A stretch of 64,000 bases of DNA. Origin: Cristatella mucedo (lineage: Eukaryota > Bryozoa > Phylactolaemata > Cristatellidae). This document shows, piece by piece, positions 39,548-49,449 of the stretch. Every line of letters begins with the position of its first letter. Position 1 is the stretch's first letter. Below the pieces are notes generated by a model. That model was not told the DNA's origin. It saw only the letters and a list, made by a program, of their open reading frames with translations, and did not search any database. The translations under genes and the position numbers were made by a program. Where the stretch lies: assembly GCA_009760855.2 (NCBI GenBank), contig WPIO01000007.1, positions 6,420,501 through 6,484,500 on the forward strand. The letters run 5' to 3'.

Positions 39548-40370
39548 CTACATAATTATTTATAAATATTTTAGATCTTTCTAATACTTCTTTAACTATT
39601 GGAATAATTCTTACAAACCTAAAATGATTTTCCTCTTCAACTACTTGCATTTCTACCTTTTTTATAGTATTTGATATCATACCCATTACCTTTACATTAT
39701 TAAATCTACCGTGATTGGAGATTATATTAAACTCAAAATCAAAATACTTCTCATCCTTAAGTAAAAAGTACATAAAAAGTAACATAAAAAGTGGTTCTCT
39801 AATTGCCATATCAAATTCAAACTTGGTAGGTATTATAACATTTCCGGCTGCTATGTAATCTATAGGTGGTGTATAGCAATTCAAACCAGGAATACAAATT
39901 TCGAATATCGAATAGGAACATCTTCTTAGTTTTAACACATAAAATCCAAGTAAACATTGCGCTAAATATTGTTTTGGAATAAACTCTTCAACTATCTTTC
40001 TACTCCATAAACATTTTATCTCAATCAATGTATCTTCATCTATAATTCCATCAGGTGAATATCTATGCACTTCAGCACTAGTAAAACAATCGTTTGCATT
40101 CTCGATATTTCTATTTAATTTCATTTCTATAAATTTAGCAGCAATAGGTTCAAACACCTTTCCGAATAACATCTGAGGAAATCTCATTGGCTGAGAATTA
40201 GCAATGTATTTTTTTAGTTTTTGATTTGAAATTAATTCTATATCATAATCTGCTTGTGAACCAAATATCATATCATCTCCTTGAATAGAATAAATCTCTG
40301 AACTACCAATATTTAGCTTCATAGACTTTTTCCATTCATCTGAAACTTGTATAAAATTTGTCTTTTCCAT
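39528..40370 (-). CDS. YqaJ / lambda-exonuclease-like nuclease (PD-(D/E)xK fold)
   Basis: This is an intact 280-codon frame from a genuine ATG at 40370. It has the YqaJ-family signature: a FGKVFEPIAAKFIE helix near residue 90, an active-site aspartate in YSPDGII near residue 130 and the E-x-K pair in LIEIKCLW shortly after. These match the metal-binding PD-(D/E)xK site of lambda exonuclease, phage recombination nucleases and the alkaline nucleases of several large DNA viruses. Such enzymes resect double-stranded ends for recombination or genome maturation. The C-terminal third (YFDFEFNIISN onward) is not recognisable. It is the only long viral gene here without an internal stop or frameshift, so it may be the best preserved; expression is not shown. 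Confidence 0.75.
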   Translation of the reverse strand: MEKTNFIQVSDEWKKSMKLNIGSSEIYSIQGDDMIFGSQADYDIELISNQKLKKYIANSQPMRFPQMLFGKVFEPIAAKFIEMKLNRNIENANDCFTSAEVHRYSPDGIIDEDTLIEIKCLWSRKIVEEFIPKQYLAQCLLGFYVLKLRRCSYSIFEICIPGLNCYTPPIDYIAAGNVIIPTKFEFDMAIREPLFMLLFMYFLLKDEKYFDFEFNIISNHGRFNNVKVMGMISNTIKKVEMQVVEEENHFRFVRIIPIVKEVLERSKIFINNYVDEQKVS

Positions 40371-40392
40371 TATATCTAATAATCATAATTTG

Positions 40393-41975
40393 CTAAATAT
40401 CTAATGGATTGAAAACGGACATTCCTTTTGTACAAGTAAAAGGCGTTCCATTACCATTAGATGTTAGTTCAGCAGTGTTTTCACAGATGGTAATATAATG
40501 TAGTATAATTGTTGTAGCAGGAATTTCTTTACTATTAACACCACCTGCTTCAGCACTACCAGTAGCAGCAGCATTAGGTATTGTCGAATTGAATTCAACA
40601 CTTACATCAAGTTTTGACTTTACTCTAAGAGGTTCATCATTGTATTGAAGATCAACAACATGAATAGGATAAAGAGATAACCACTCAGGATATGTAACAC
40701 AAACAGGTTCAGTTAATTCATTCAATCCAAGAAATTGTTTCCTAAACGTAGTAAAATCAAGATAAGCAGTTGAACATTTTCCATCTTTTGGATAAGTGCT
40801 CCTTGCAACCGCTGGATATTGTTTTAATCCATTAGCAAGAACTGTTACGTTTTTAATATCACAATGGTTAAAAGTACAAGGATTTCCGGTGTAGCTATTA
40901 AATTTATCGTTATTCTGTGCAGCAACAATTAACCATCTAACTTTATCAATCTGATTCTGTACAGATAGACTCATTGTAAATTTAAGATTTTGATTAAAAG
41001 TTGTCATAGTTATACTCTCATATCGTCTAACTATATAGTTAAGTCTAATTTTCTTTGATCTCTCACTTGAAATTTTAGCAAGCGCTTTTTTAACACTTTC
41101 TCTTGGGAAATACATGGAACCACTAATCTCATTTTTGACATATTAATTTTAAATGCAGTCCAAGCACCATTTGCACCATCACCAGCAACTCCTCTTGTCA
41201 TACTTATATTAGTATTTCCACTTGTCCCAGTCATAATACAATTTTTATCATCTCCACCAGCTCTAGTCATTTCAAGAGTAAATTTTGTATTGTAAATAAT
41301 TTTATTCATATCTGCACAGAATCCAGAAATTCTTGATATAGGTAATGAAATACTGAACGTGCCAGCATTATCTGCAAGAAAACTAGATAAACCCCTTCTA
41401 TAAACAAATCCAATATTTGAATCACTTGCTGATGAAGCAGCAGGACTTGCATAAGAATAAACTTTAGGATTAATATTAGCATCAACTAAACATAAATTAT
41501 CAATTGAACTTCCCTCATCTTTTTTCCAACCAGTTGCAGGTCCTTCACTTCAATTATAATCATTCGGGTAACATAGAAGACCCATAATCGTTGAAACAGT
41601 TCCTATATTTTCCGTTACACTTTCAATCTCTTCAGCACCAAGTCTAACTCTCATAGTTTTAAAGAACCAAGCCCGAGCATTCTTAACTAATCCAGCAGCA
41701 AGATTGCGATTATGAGGTCCATAAGGAACAACACCGTTAACTGCAGCACCTGTAGGTACTTGTATTTGTCCTTCAAGTAGAAGATAACCATCTGACAAAA
41801 CATAACACGTTTGTTGTTCAGCAGGAATATTGAAAGTAACTATTTTATCAGCAATACTATCGGTTTCATTTTCATTAGTTTGGTAAAATTCTCTAAATTG
41901 ATAATCCCTAATTTTATAATCAGGAAAATCAGGATCACTCATATCGAGTATAGTATTAATAGGTGCGCTCGCCAT
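40393..41975 (-). pseudogene. Probable double-jelly-roll major capsid protein, broken twice
   Basis: Two overlapping frames together span about 525 codons, the size of Polinton-like major capsid proteins. ATG 41975 opens MASAPINTILDMSD; an in-frame TGA lies near 41550; the frame then continues to about 41110, where a one-base shift moves it into the frame that ends at 40393. Typical features are a short acidic N-terminus, a YLLLEGQIQV strand, a VRLGAEEIESV segment close to the first barrel, then many beta-rich stretches. The later half has CVTYPEWLSLYPIHVVDLQY and ends near FNPLDI. The assignment rests on size, position between ATPase and integrase modules and general pattern; no structural comparison could be done. 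As read here it cannot yield a full-length protein. Confidence 0.6.
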
Positions 41976-41995
41976 TCTTTCTCTATATAAAAACT
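41976..41995 (-). promoter_or_regulatory. TATATAGA motif before the capsid gene
   Basis: On the minus strand TTTATATAGAGAAAGA directly precedes ATG 41975. Confidence 0.4.
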
Positions 41996-42008
41996 AAAAA
42001 TTAATGTT

Positions 42009-42597
42009 TTACTTTTGAATATATAATTCAGCTCCAATTTTTTCTCTCATCATTCCACCATATCCATCAGATCTTGTTCTTTCTCCAGTAGGTATAACTG
42101 ATTTGATTACTTTCTCAACTTCGTTATATGTTTTTGGATCATTCTCTTTAAGAGTTTCTGAATAGTCTTCTACTTCTTCTTCCATTTTTACTTTACGACT
42201 TTTTTTAGTTTTTGGTTTAAATCTCTCAAGCATCGTGCGTTTAATCTCAAAATCCATTTCTTTAATCTTTCTATCATAATCTTCTTCTTTCTTTCGTTTT
42301 TCTAATTCATATTCTAATTCTTTCTTTTTTCTTCTTCTTCAAGTTGATCATCCATCTCTCTTCGTTTAACAACATAATCTTGATCTATCTTTTATTTTTT
42401 GTTTGATATTCACGTAGTTTTCTTTCTTGATGCATTTCAATTCCTTTATTAGCAATTCTCATGCTTAGACCAGTTAATCAAGTTAAAACAGGTGTTACTT
42501 TACCAACACCATCTATTACTTTATCTAAAACTCCAGCTCCATAATACTTTCCTCCTCCTATATTACCATGACCGATCCTTGCATAACTCTCCATTTC
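42009..42597 (-). pseudogene. Small virion-like protein with glycine-rich N-terminus and charged coiled coil
   Basis: The gene starts at ATG 42597 after a TATAGAGAA motif. The N-terminus is rich in glycine and tyrosine (GHGNIGGGKYYGAGVLDKV) and is followed by a short amphipathic helix, then a long lysine/glutamate-rich coiled coil. The open frame at 42257-42009 is its C-terminal part, ending in a conserved-looking RSDGYGGMMREKIGAE. A TGA near 42478 and frameshifts near 42390 and 42320 break it. The architecture of glycine-rich head plus amphipathic helix recalls minor capsid or membrane-lytic proteins of Polintons and adenoviruses, but that is inference. It lies just upstream of the capsid gene in the same direction. 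Confidence 0.45.
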
Positions 42598-42610
42598 TCT
42601 ATACTATTTT
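42598..42610 (-). promoter_or_regulatory. TATAGAGAA motif before the glycine-rich virion-like gene
   Basis: On the minus strand TAGTATAGAGAA directly precedes ATG 42597. Confidence 0.4.
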
Positions 42611-43464
42611 TAAATTTCTATTGTAGCTACAACATCTGTTATCGTGTTAAGTCTTCTTCCATTTTGATCTGTTAAACTAATTTTAAAATTACTCAATGAT
42701 TCTATATCACCCTTTGTTGGTAAGTACATCACATTTGGAATATGTAAATCAACCTTTTCACCAGGAGCAATATCTCTAACGTCAGTAGTATATAAAGATG
42801 AAGATTGTTCTAACAATCCTTTTCTTTTTCCTATATAATTCATCTCTGGATTAACTAAATCACAATCAACACTTGTCTATTTTACATCACTATTTTCATC
42901 ATCAGACATAATTTTATTCCATGCTTTATAGGTACCAGTAAAATAGTGTGCTTTTTTATTTATTCCATCTTCTCTTCCACTACTATAATCATAATAAGGA
43001 GCGAATATTCCTTGCTCTTTTGTTTTAAACCCTAATGAATCTCCAATGTTATTATTAACACCTGCCAAATCACTTCCTAGTAAAACAACGTACTCACCTA
43101 CTACTCTCATTACTATTTTATCACCTTCTCCAACACTAAAAGCAATTCCAGTGCTATTTCTTTTAGAAGAATCGTAATAGGACTCCAGACCATCTAGTGC
43201 TCTATTTAATGCTGCAACAATCCTAGTAGTATCATAATATCCTGCTGGAATTGAAACGGAAAAGTTATTCGCTGTAGTACGATTTGTTTGAAACCAAAGC
43301 ATATAATTTTTTAAAGCAACAGTTCTTACAATGATTTTATTTGCGTAAGTAAATTCCACTCTTCTCGATCCAACTGTTTTATATCCAGATTAAGAACCAA
43401 GCATTATTGGAGGATAGTTAGTTTTATAATCTGTGTTAGAAGTTCCTGTTAATTTAAACATCAT
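42610..43464 (-). pseudogene. Tandem virion-like paralogue A
   Basis: This is the first of three related genes on the minus strand, about 285 codons from ATG 43464 (or 43461) preceded by TATATAGAAA. It contains an IPAGYYDTTRIVAALNRAL stretch, then TYKAWNKIM, and ends with LSNFKISLTDQNGRR and a short hydrophobic tail. A TAA near 43390 and a TAG near 42880 interrupt the frame. At these two places copy B has lysine and tryptophan, so the stops are point mutations. Glycine/tyrosine-rich beta-type sequence between helices suggests a virion structural protein (penton, minor capsid or fibre base), but no family was recognised with certainty. Confidence 0.5.
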
Positions 43465-44372
43465 TTTCTATATAGATTTACTTTTTTAATAACTATTGTA
43501 GCTACAGCATCTATTATTGTATTAACCCTATTTCCATTTTGGTCAGTTAAAGTAATTTTAAAATCACTCAGTAAATCTATATCACCCTTTATTGGTAAGT
43601 ACATCACATTTGGAATATGTAAATCAACTTTTTCTCCTGGAACAATGTCATCAGTGTCAATGATATATAAAGATGAAGATTGTTCTCAAACTCCTTTTTT
43701 TTGTTTCTATATAATTAAGTTCTGAAACAACTAAATCAGAATCAACACTTATCCATCTTACACCGATATTATCAGGTAAAAGCATTTTATTCCATGCTTT
43801 GTAAGTTCCAGCGAAATACATAGCTTTTTCAACTGCTTCGTAAGGAGTTCCTCCAACCATATCACGGTCAAATGTTCCTTGTTCATTTGAGTTAAAACCT
43901 AGTGTATCTACAATACTAAAAAATTCAGGGTTTTTTACTAAAAAAGAATTAACTCCAAGAAAAACACATCGCTATCACCTCCTACCTGCATAACAATTTA
44001 TCATCTGTATCAACACTAAATTGTATTCCATTTCCTCTACCAGTGAATAATGCTGATGTGGTAGCATCTTTTTTCTTAGCTGCTAGAGCTGTGTTTAAAG
44101 CAAGAAAAATTTTGTTACTATCATAAATTCCTGAAGTTTTATTTGCTCCAAAAATAATTTCAATGAAAGTAGGATCACCAACATCACCACTAGAAAACTT
44201 AAACCAAAGTCTGTCGCTTACACCTTTAACAACATTGATATTAATCTATTTGCATAGGTAAACTCTACCCTTCTTAAACCAACTTTATTAATCCTGATTT
44301 TTCTCCTAACCTAATTGGAGGACTTAGTGTTTTATAGTCTGAAGAAGACGTTCCCGTTAATCTTATAGTCAT
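43461..44372 (-). pseudogene. Tandem virion-like paralogue B, heavily broken
   Basis: The start at ATG 44372 gives MTIRLTGTS, matching the start of copy A (LTGTSNTDYKT in A, LTGTSSSDYKT in B). Only 43860-43657 remains as a longer open frame (AMYFAGTYKAWNKML, VRWISVDSDLV). Several frameshifts separate the parts between 44300 and 43860 and again near 43690. The last codons match the DQNG-containing end of copy A. Its stop overlaps the start region of copy A in an ATGATG, so the genes abut directly. Function unknown. Confidence 0.45.
43465..43478 (-). promoter_or_regulatory. TATATAGAAA motif before paralogue A
   Basis: On the minus strand AATCTATATAGAAA directly precedes ATG 43464. Confidence 0.4.
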
Positions 44373-44380
44373 TCCTTATA

Positions 44381-45239
44381 TTAGATTTCAATAATTTCCA
44401 TAACATCAGCAACTTGTTCACCACCAAAATCTAGAACTTTTTAGTTTTGATCAGTTACTTTAATAGTTATATCACTAATAGTTTCAGTAGAAAAATTATG
44501 GTATTCAGGTGTATTTGGCTCGTATACCATTGTATCCCACGGATAAAAGTCCAATCCAAAACTTCTTAAAGCTTGAGTTTCATTTCCATTTATAAAACTT
44601 GTTCCTGGTTCAACTAGATTACATTTAACAAGAACAAGTTTTACATCTGCAATACTTACCTGTTCTTCTGAATAAAACTTTTTTTTAGGAGTACAAATAG
44701 TTGGTGCAATAGTTGGATACGATTCTAAAAACTTGTTATCAGTTGTGTAAGCAGGTTTAGTAAAACCAAGTACTTTAGAGATAGAAGATTTACTAGCAAT
44801 AAAACTCCAACCAACAGGCATACTAATCCATGAGTGTGCGGTACCAGTATCAACACCAACTATAAACTTATCAGTTGTGGATCCTGTTTGAGTAATGTAG
44901 TTATTAATCCTATCAACAATGCCAGTATTTAAGTTATCACTATCCACAGTACAAATTCCTGGTTCTATTGTTACAGTTTGTTCTGATCCACCTGCATTTC
45001 TATAAACAAAAGTAATATTAAAATTAGCAATATTTTTTATGGAATTAATTCCTACAAACTTCTTAAAACAAACTTTTAAGTTTTTGTTTCTCAATAAAAT
45101 AGGAGTATTAATATATAAGTTAAGTGGATCGGAATTTCCAATAATATTGAACACACCCCTCTTTACTTGCTTGATTAGTTTTGCTAATAATTTCAAACTT
45201 TTAAAGTATTTCTTTCGCAGTGCCCAAAAGATCACTCAT
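44381..45239 (-). pseudogene. Tandem virion-like paralogue C
   Basis: The most diverged of the three. An open frame of 264 codons (45235-44441) begins with a GTG. The ATG at 45239 directly after TATATAGAA is the likelier original start, in another frame, implying an early frameshift. Shared landmarks with A and B are the middle segment giving paired asparagines (DNLNTGIVDRINNYI), a DLV/NLV-type strand near the end and ISDITIKVTDQN, followed by an in-frame TAA and a remaining tail up to the stop at 44381-44383. It is separated from copy B by 8 nt. Confidence 0.5.
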
Positions 45240-45252
45240 TTCTATATATTAA
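45240..45252 (-). promoter_or_regulatory. TATATAGAA motif before paralogue C
   Basis: On the minus strand TTTAATATATAGAA directly precedes ATG 45239. It supports that ATG, rather than the in-frame GTG at 45235, as the original start. Confidence 0.4.
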
Positions 45253-46222
45253 ATAATAGATTATTTATTTTTGCAACGTAAGATTTTGATGCTTTTCTAG
45301 ACCTAGCTAAATAATCTACTGCAGCACTGATTGAATTTACAACTCCTTTATTACCAGCAGCAAGCTCTCTCAACCATAAATCAGGTCTTTCTTCAATATT
45401 GTTTTCTGTTATTCCATTTATAAGTTCTTTCATCGTTTTCCTCATTCCTCCTACACCTGATTCTTCACTAAATTCGACTAATTTCCCCCTAATAACCAAT
45501 GGGTTTTCTTCAAATATAACTGTAAGTAAAGTAGCTTCTACTGCAGTTGTAAATGAAGGTGAGCTAGTTTCTATAACATTTGTAGAAGGTTCTATAACAC
45601 TTGCAGCAGCTAAGCCAGTTTTATCTTTACTTTTTCTTCCTCTCCTCTTTGGAGTACTAGTAGCAATTGGTGGTTCATCTTCTTTTATATTTGCTTTTTT
45701 TCTTTTTGGAGTTCCAGTAGATGGATTAATGTTAAGACTTTCTGCCACTGTTTTTGAACACCATCAAGAATTTCTCTTATTTCTGGATTAGCTGCATGAG
45801 TCTTTGCTTGATTAACTCTAGTAATTGCTTTTTTAGGTTTTCCAGATGCAACATCATTAATTGCTTTTTCAAAACGTTAGAAAAATCTTTGAGGTGCTTT
45901 AGCTTATATTGCCTTTTCAATTAATTTATTACTCTCGATTTGAATTGCAAGTTTAGGTCTTATTACTTTAAGTTTATCAACATTAACCTTTCCTAAATCA
46001 TTTTTTGATTCTTCTAACGCACGTTCATTTAGTGTATGTTCTACTTGATCACTAGCAGTAATTTCAGCTTCAATTCTTGCCATCTCTTCATTCTTGCTAA
46101 GTATACTTACTGTCTTTACGTAATTTTTCTAAATTATCAAGTAAGTTTTCTAAATCAAGTGCTTCTTGAACACTTCCTTCGTACGGTCTGTTTTTCCTTT
46201 GATACAACTTTCCGTTTATCAT
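45242..46222 (-). pseudogene. Coiled-coil and basic-region viral protein, frameshifted
   Basis: ATG 46222 opens a frame rich in leucine, glutamate and asparagine, typical of a coiled coil (MINGKLYQRKNRPYEGS at the start). A frameshift near 46105 and two TAA stops near 45900 break it. The open frame 45748-45242 then gives a serine/proline/lysine-rich stretch with PKRKK and PKRRGRKSKDK, both like nuclear-localisation or DNA-binding basic clusters, followed by a helical C-terminus. These may be one gene of about 325 codons or two. Plausible role: DNA-associated core or scaffold protein. No family match was recognised. Confidence 0.4.
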
Positions 46223-46232
46223 TCTTTTCCTA

Positions 46233-46555
46233 TTAAATATTGAAAATAGTTACTAGTTGCTTTCCTTCTTCATAAACAGACCAAAATCTTCCCTCATCTT
46301 CAGTTTTGGTTAAGTCTATAACACAATATCCAAATCTTTTCCTTGTACTAGGATCTACCCAATCTTTAAATTGCTTTCTATCTATATCACCAACATATGA
46401 CTCACGAATATACTCAATATCATTATTGTTTTGTTTGAATGTTATGATAAAATTTATGTTATTCCTAATCTCTCGTTTAGGTATTATTGTAAATCCTTGA
46501 GCAAGATAAAATAAATTCATCCTTTTATGTCTTCCTCTAGTAAAATCCTGGTACT
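46233..46555 (-). pseudogene. C-terminal fragment of A32/FtsK-type genome-packaging ATPase
   Basis: The open frame contains FTRGRHKRMNLFYLAQGFT followed by IPKREIRNNINF and FGYCVIDLTK. In the packaging ATPases of Polintons, virophages and large DNA viruses this is the region after the Walker B motif, with a conserved arginine-histidine, a glutamine-containing strand (sensor) and an arginine-asparagine pair. Walker A and Walker B are absent because the element is cut off just upstream. The apparent frame continues to an ATG at 46610, but the first 15-20 codons look like flanking host sequence. It cannot encode an active ATPase. Confidence 0.65.
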
Positions 46556-46654
46556 CTAAGGGAGGTAGAAGCACCCGGAAATGTATTTCCCTGAGTGAAA
46601 TTCTCCGCATCTATTTCCTTGAAGGGAATAGGAACAGTGAAAAGGCGGGGGCAT

Positions 46655-47475
46655 GCAGATGAGTTTAGCGGACTCATGCACAGGGTCAGTACAAATAAGC
46701 ACATAAATAACGAAATCACACGAGCCTGCTAAATTCTGTACAAATAGATGCGTTTTTAGCTTCTTTTAAAATGCTGTCAAGTCGGGGGTCGTTTTAACGA
46801 ACGTCTGAAGTGAGTTACAATCACTGGAAACATGCGAAATAAAGGTACGGTCTCCAAAGGATTTGAGGTTCTCATGAGGTGTAAATACACGATTCGACCC
46901 AGAAAAGTGTGTGATTCGACGCTGAGCCTGGTGGGGGAGAAGATCAGATCGGTAGGCAAGAGCCAAATAACGAAGGGACCTAAAAGTAAGTGACAGAACC
47001 TTGAAGACGATGCGTCGCTTGGCAGGGAGTTAGTGTAGGTGAGCTAGAAGTGATGTGATGAGGCAACTTCGACGAGCACTACGGACAAACATGATTGCAG
47101 AGTTTTGCACCAGCTGTAAGCGCCTGAGTGCACATGCCGGTAGACCAGCAAGCAGTGAGATACAAAAGTTAATACGTGATGTCACGAATGCATCGACCAA
47201 TTTAGATGTAGTATCATTGTCTAAACAATCCTGAATTGTAGCAATGTTATGTAGCTCAAAGTAGGCAGACTTGACTGTGGAGCTGATGTGGGCATCTAAT
47301 GAAAGGTCACTTCTGAACAGCACACCTAGATTTCGAACAGAATCAACTGGAGATATGCTGGCAGACCCGATTAAGAGCGTTAGGTTTTCCAATTTATGAG
47401 TGGCACTTTGTTTTGAGAAGACGATGAAAGTGCGGTATGAGCGTGAGTTTTTTATCAATACAACCACAGATAGAA
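46655..47475 (-). mobile_element. L2/CR1-like LINE abutting the truncated end of the viral block
   Basis: SVRNLGVLFRSDLSLDAHI and VDAFVTSRINFCISLLAGL on the minus strand. The hairpin and tail at the 3' end are missing; about 100 bp of unassigned sequence separates it from the viral ATPase fragment. Confidence 0.7.
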
Positions 47476-48559
47476 GGTTGTATTCGAGCAGATAACTAGC
47501 CCTTGTTTTGCATTGTCAACAAGCGAACATCAGAGTTGACGCCCAGATTACAGAGTCCCGCCTTCACTCGTTGAGATAAACTAGTTCCCTCTTGTTCTCA
47601 GGCCAGGTAAGGATTTTTTGGTAAAAGAAACCCCGATACAGGAACCGAAAAAAATAACAAACCACTCGTAGAATCCCACCCGAAAGCATAAAATCTTCCT
47701 TACATAAATAGTGTGCTCTCTGTGAGGAAGGTAAATTCCCTAGTCAGCACAAACTGCCGTTCGGCGTCATCTCAATCGCAGTACCTGTAACCCAAGTGAA
47801 TGGTACCTATTCATTGACTGTTCATCCAGCGTCTCAAAGCCGTGCTGATTCATAACGGAAACAAGTGCCCGTGTCTACCTATGGCTCACTGTGTGCACCT
47901 AAAAGAGGTTTAAACCACCGTCTAAAAGTTTTCGGGTACCTTGCAGTATGGCGAGTATGGATGGAAAGTTGGCCAACCTGAGATAGGAGAGTTGTGTCTG
48001 GGTGAGCACTGCGGCGCCAGCAAGAATATACGTTCCTCCGAACCAGCTTCGGTGTTCTGCCTTTTCTTCCGCGTACATACTCAGTTGGAAGAGCGATGTT
48101 TAATCTACAGATCACACTGGATGGACTGTTATTGAAAAGAAAGCAGCAGAATGGCCGTTTGAGCTTGGGTCTTCGATACTGGCTGCTGCTGCTCAGCTTT
48201 GAGCTGTCTACGATAGAGGTTATTGAATTTTTTTTGCCTCGTTAGTCAAAAATGTATTACAGGTTTGTTCAAAATGAGCAAGATTTTTTCGGCATTAGAA
48301 AGCAGTTACCAGTTATCATCTTAGCTGGGCGACAGAGAAAGATCACGTAGTATAACGCATTCACCCAAAAACTGGATGGAGCGGAGAAAGAGGCTTGCAA
48401 TAGTTTCGCTGCATTGCGGTGCATGACTTATGGGAAATCTCTCAAAGCTATAAACTACGAGCCACCAGCTGGTTGGTATAAGCTCTCATAACGAATTATG
48501 ACAAATGCGATGTAGAAAGTGTAGTTTGATTTTATGCAATCCGGATTGTTCCTCACGCT

Positions 48560-48790
48560 AACCCGCTGGTGAACAGCTGTTGGGAGAGCATCGTCGGGAC
48601 GGACCGATGCACAGTAGTGGTCCGCCTTTGATTAATCATCAGGGTCGGCCGGTGCACAGCCGTGGTCGAGGAGGTAGACTTGTTTGGGAGAGCGGGGCGA
48701 AGGGAGTCGTGCTTCCCTCTGCTCTGTGCGTTCTACAATAAACCCTTGGTGTTGGTCGTCGGCTTGCGTTCTGTGCGGTGCGTGAAACAA
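48560..48790 (+). repeat. LTR-type repeat, copy 3 (diverged)
   Basis: GAGAGCGGGGCGAAGGGAGT, AATAAACCCTTGGTGTTGG and GCTTGCGTTCTGTGCGGT match the 36359 copy. It may be a solo LTR; no internal retroviral genes lie nearby. Confidence 0.5.
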
Positions 48791-49449
48791 ACGACAGAAA
48801 GTCATTCAAAATCTATATCTTTGATGCTCATCGTGACGATTTAATGGAGATTTTGGGTGCCTGTGCCGCAGTCAGCAACATTACCGCTAGACCGTCGCAC
48901 TCAGCCCCGCCGCACTCACACCAGTGGATGCGCCGGACAGCTTTTATTATCCTTAGAACTGGAAGCGGCTTTGATGCGGGCTTCCTAAGGATTGTCCGAT
49001 TTTCTGTTGAACAGCTGCTGTGACACCGGCTACCCAGCCCCTCAGGCAAACCAAAGGAGGGGGGGGCTCCTTTCTTAGCCTGCCGTTCGGACAGATCGGA
49101 CCCTGTTCTGCACCATTGTCCTTCAATGGTGAGTGTCAATAAAGGAAATAAGAGTTCGACAACTGAACTGCTGACGGTGTGACTGCATCCAATTACAATT
49201 GAAGTCTTTGACCAAGCGCTGTCAACTGAACGTCCAATCGCAGCGACTACTCTACCGTCAGACGCAGCCTGGCGTTGTGTTTTGTGTTCACTTTGCATTT
49301 CGAATTTTCATTAAAAGGGAATGCTCGAACCGACGCTTTCTGTGCGGGAAGTTCCTCTGCTGCCAAGATCGGCCACTTTATATTAGCAGAAGCTACACGA
49401 CTGACTGTGGCCTATCAGACCGACATCGATTGTCGGCCGGCCGCGTTAT

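Larger units (their letters stand above)
36812..46560. mobile_element. Endogenous Polinton-like DNA virus, decayed and right-truncated
   Basis: The base composition changes abruptly at both edges: roughly 30% G+C by eye inside against nearly half outside. The block is packed with short-spaced genes without introns. Most are on the minus strand (fibre-like protein, nuclease, capsid protein, three paralogues, coiled-coil protein, packaging ATPase), and a divergent integrase/zinc-finger pair sits on the left. Integrase, double-jelly-roll capsid protein and A32-type ATPase together define the Polinton/Maverick, Polinton-like virus and adintovirus group. No protein-primed DNA polymerase and no adenovirus-type protease is seen. 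The left edge coincides with an inverted repeat; the right edge falls inside the ATPase, so an unknown length of virus is missing. In-frame stops and frameshifts in most genes show that it is an old, inactive copy. The target-site duplication cannot be determined. Confidence 0.85.

Noticed and set aside
38270-46222. Alternative genetic code (TAA read as glutamine) in the viral block
   Set aside because: Paralogue B has lysine and tryptophan where paralogue A has stops, TGA and TAG stops also occur, and frameshifts are present. Decay explains all of it.
36812-46560. Bacterial or phage contamination, suggested by the tail-fibre-like and lambda-exonuclease-like genes
   Set aside because: Integrase, capsid-like and A32-type ATPase genes point to a eukaryotic virus, the gene set is decayed as expected for an old insertion, and host repeats flank it. 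An assembly join cannot be excluded without reads.
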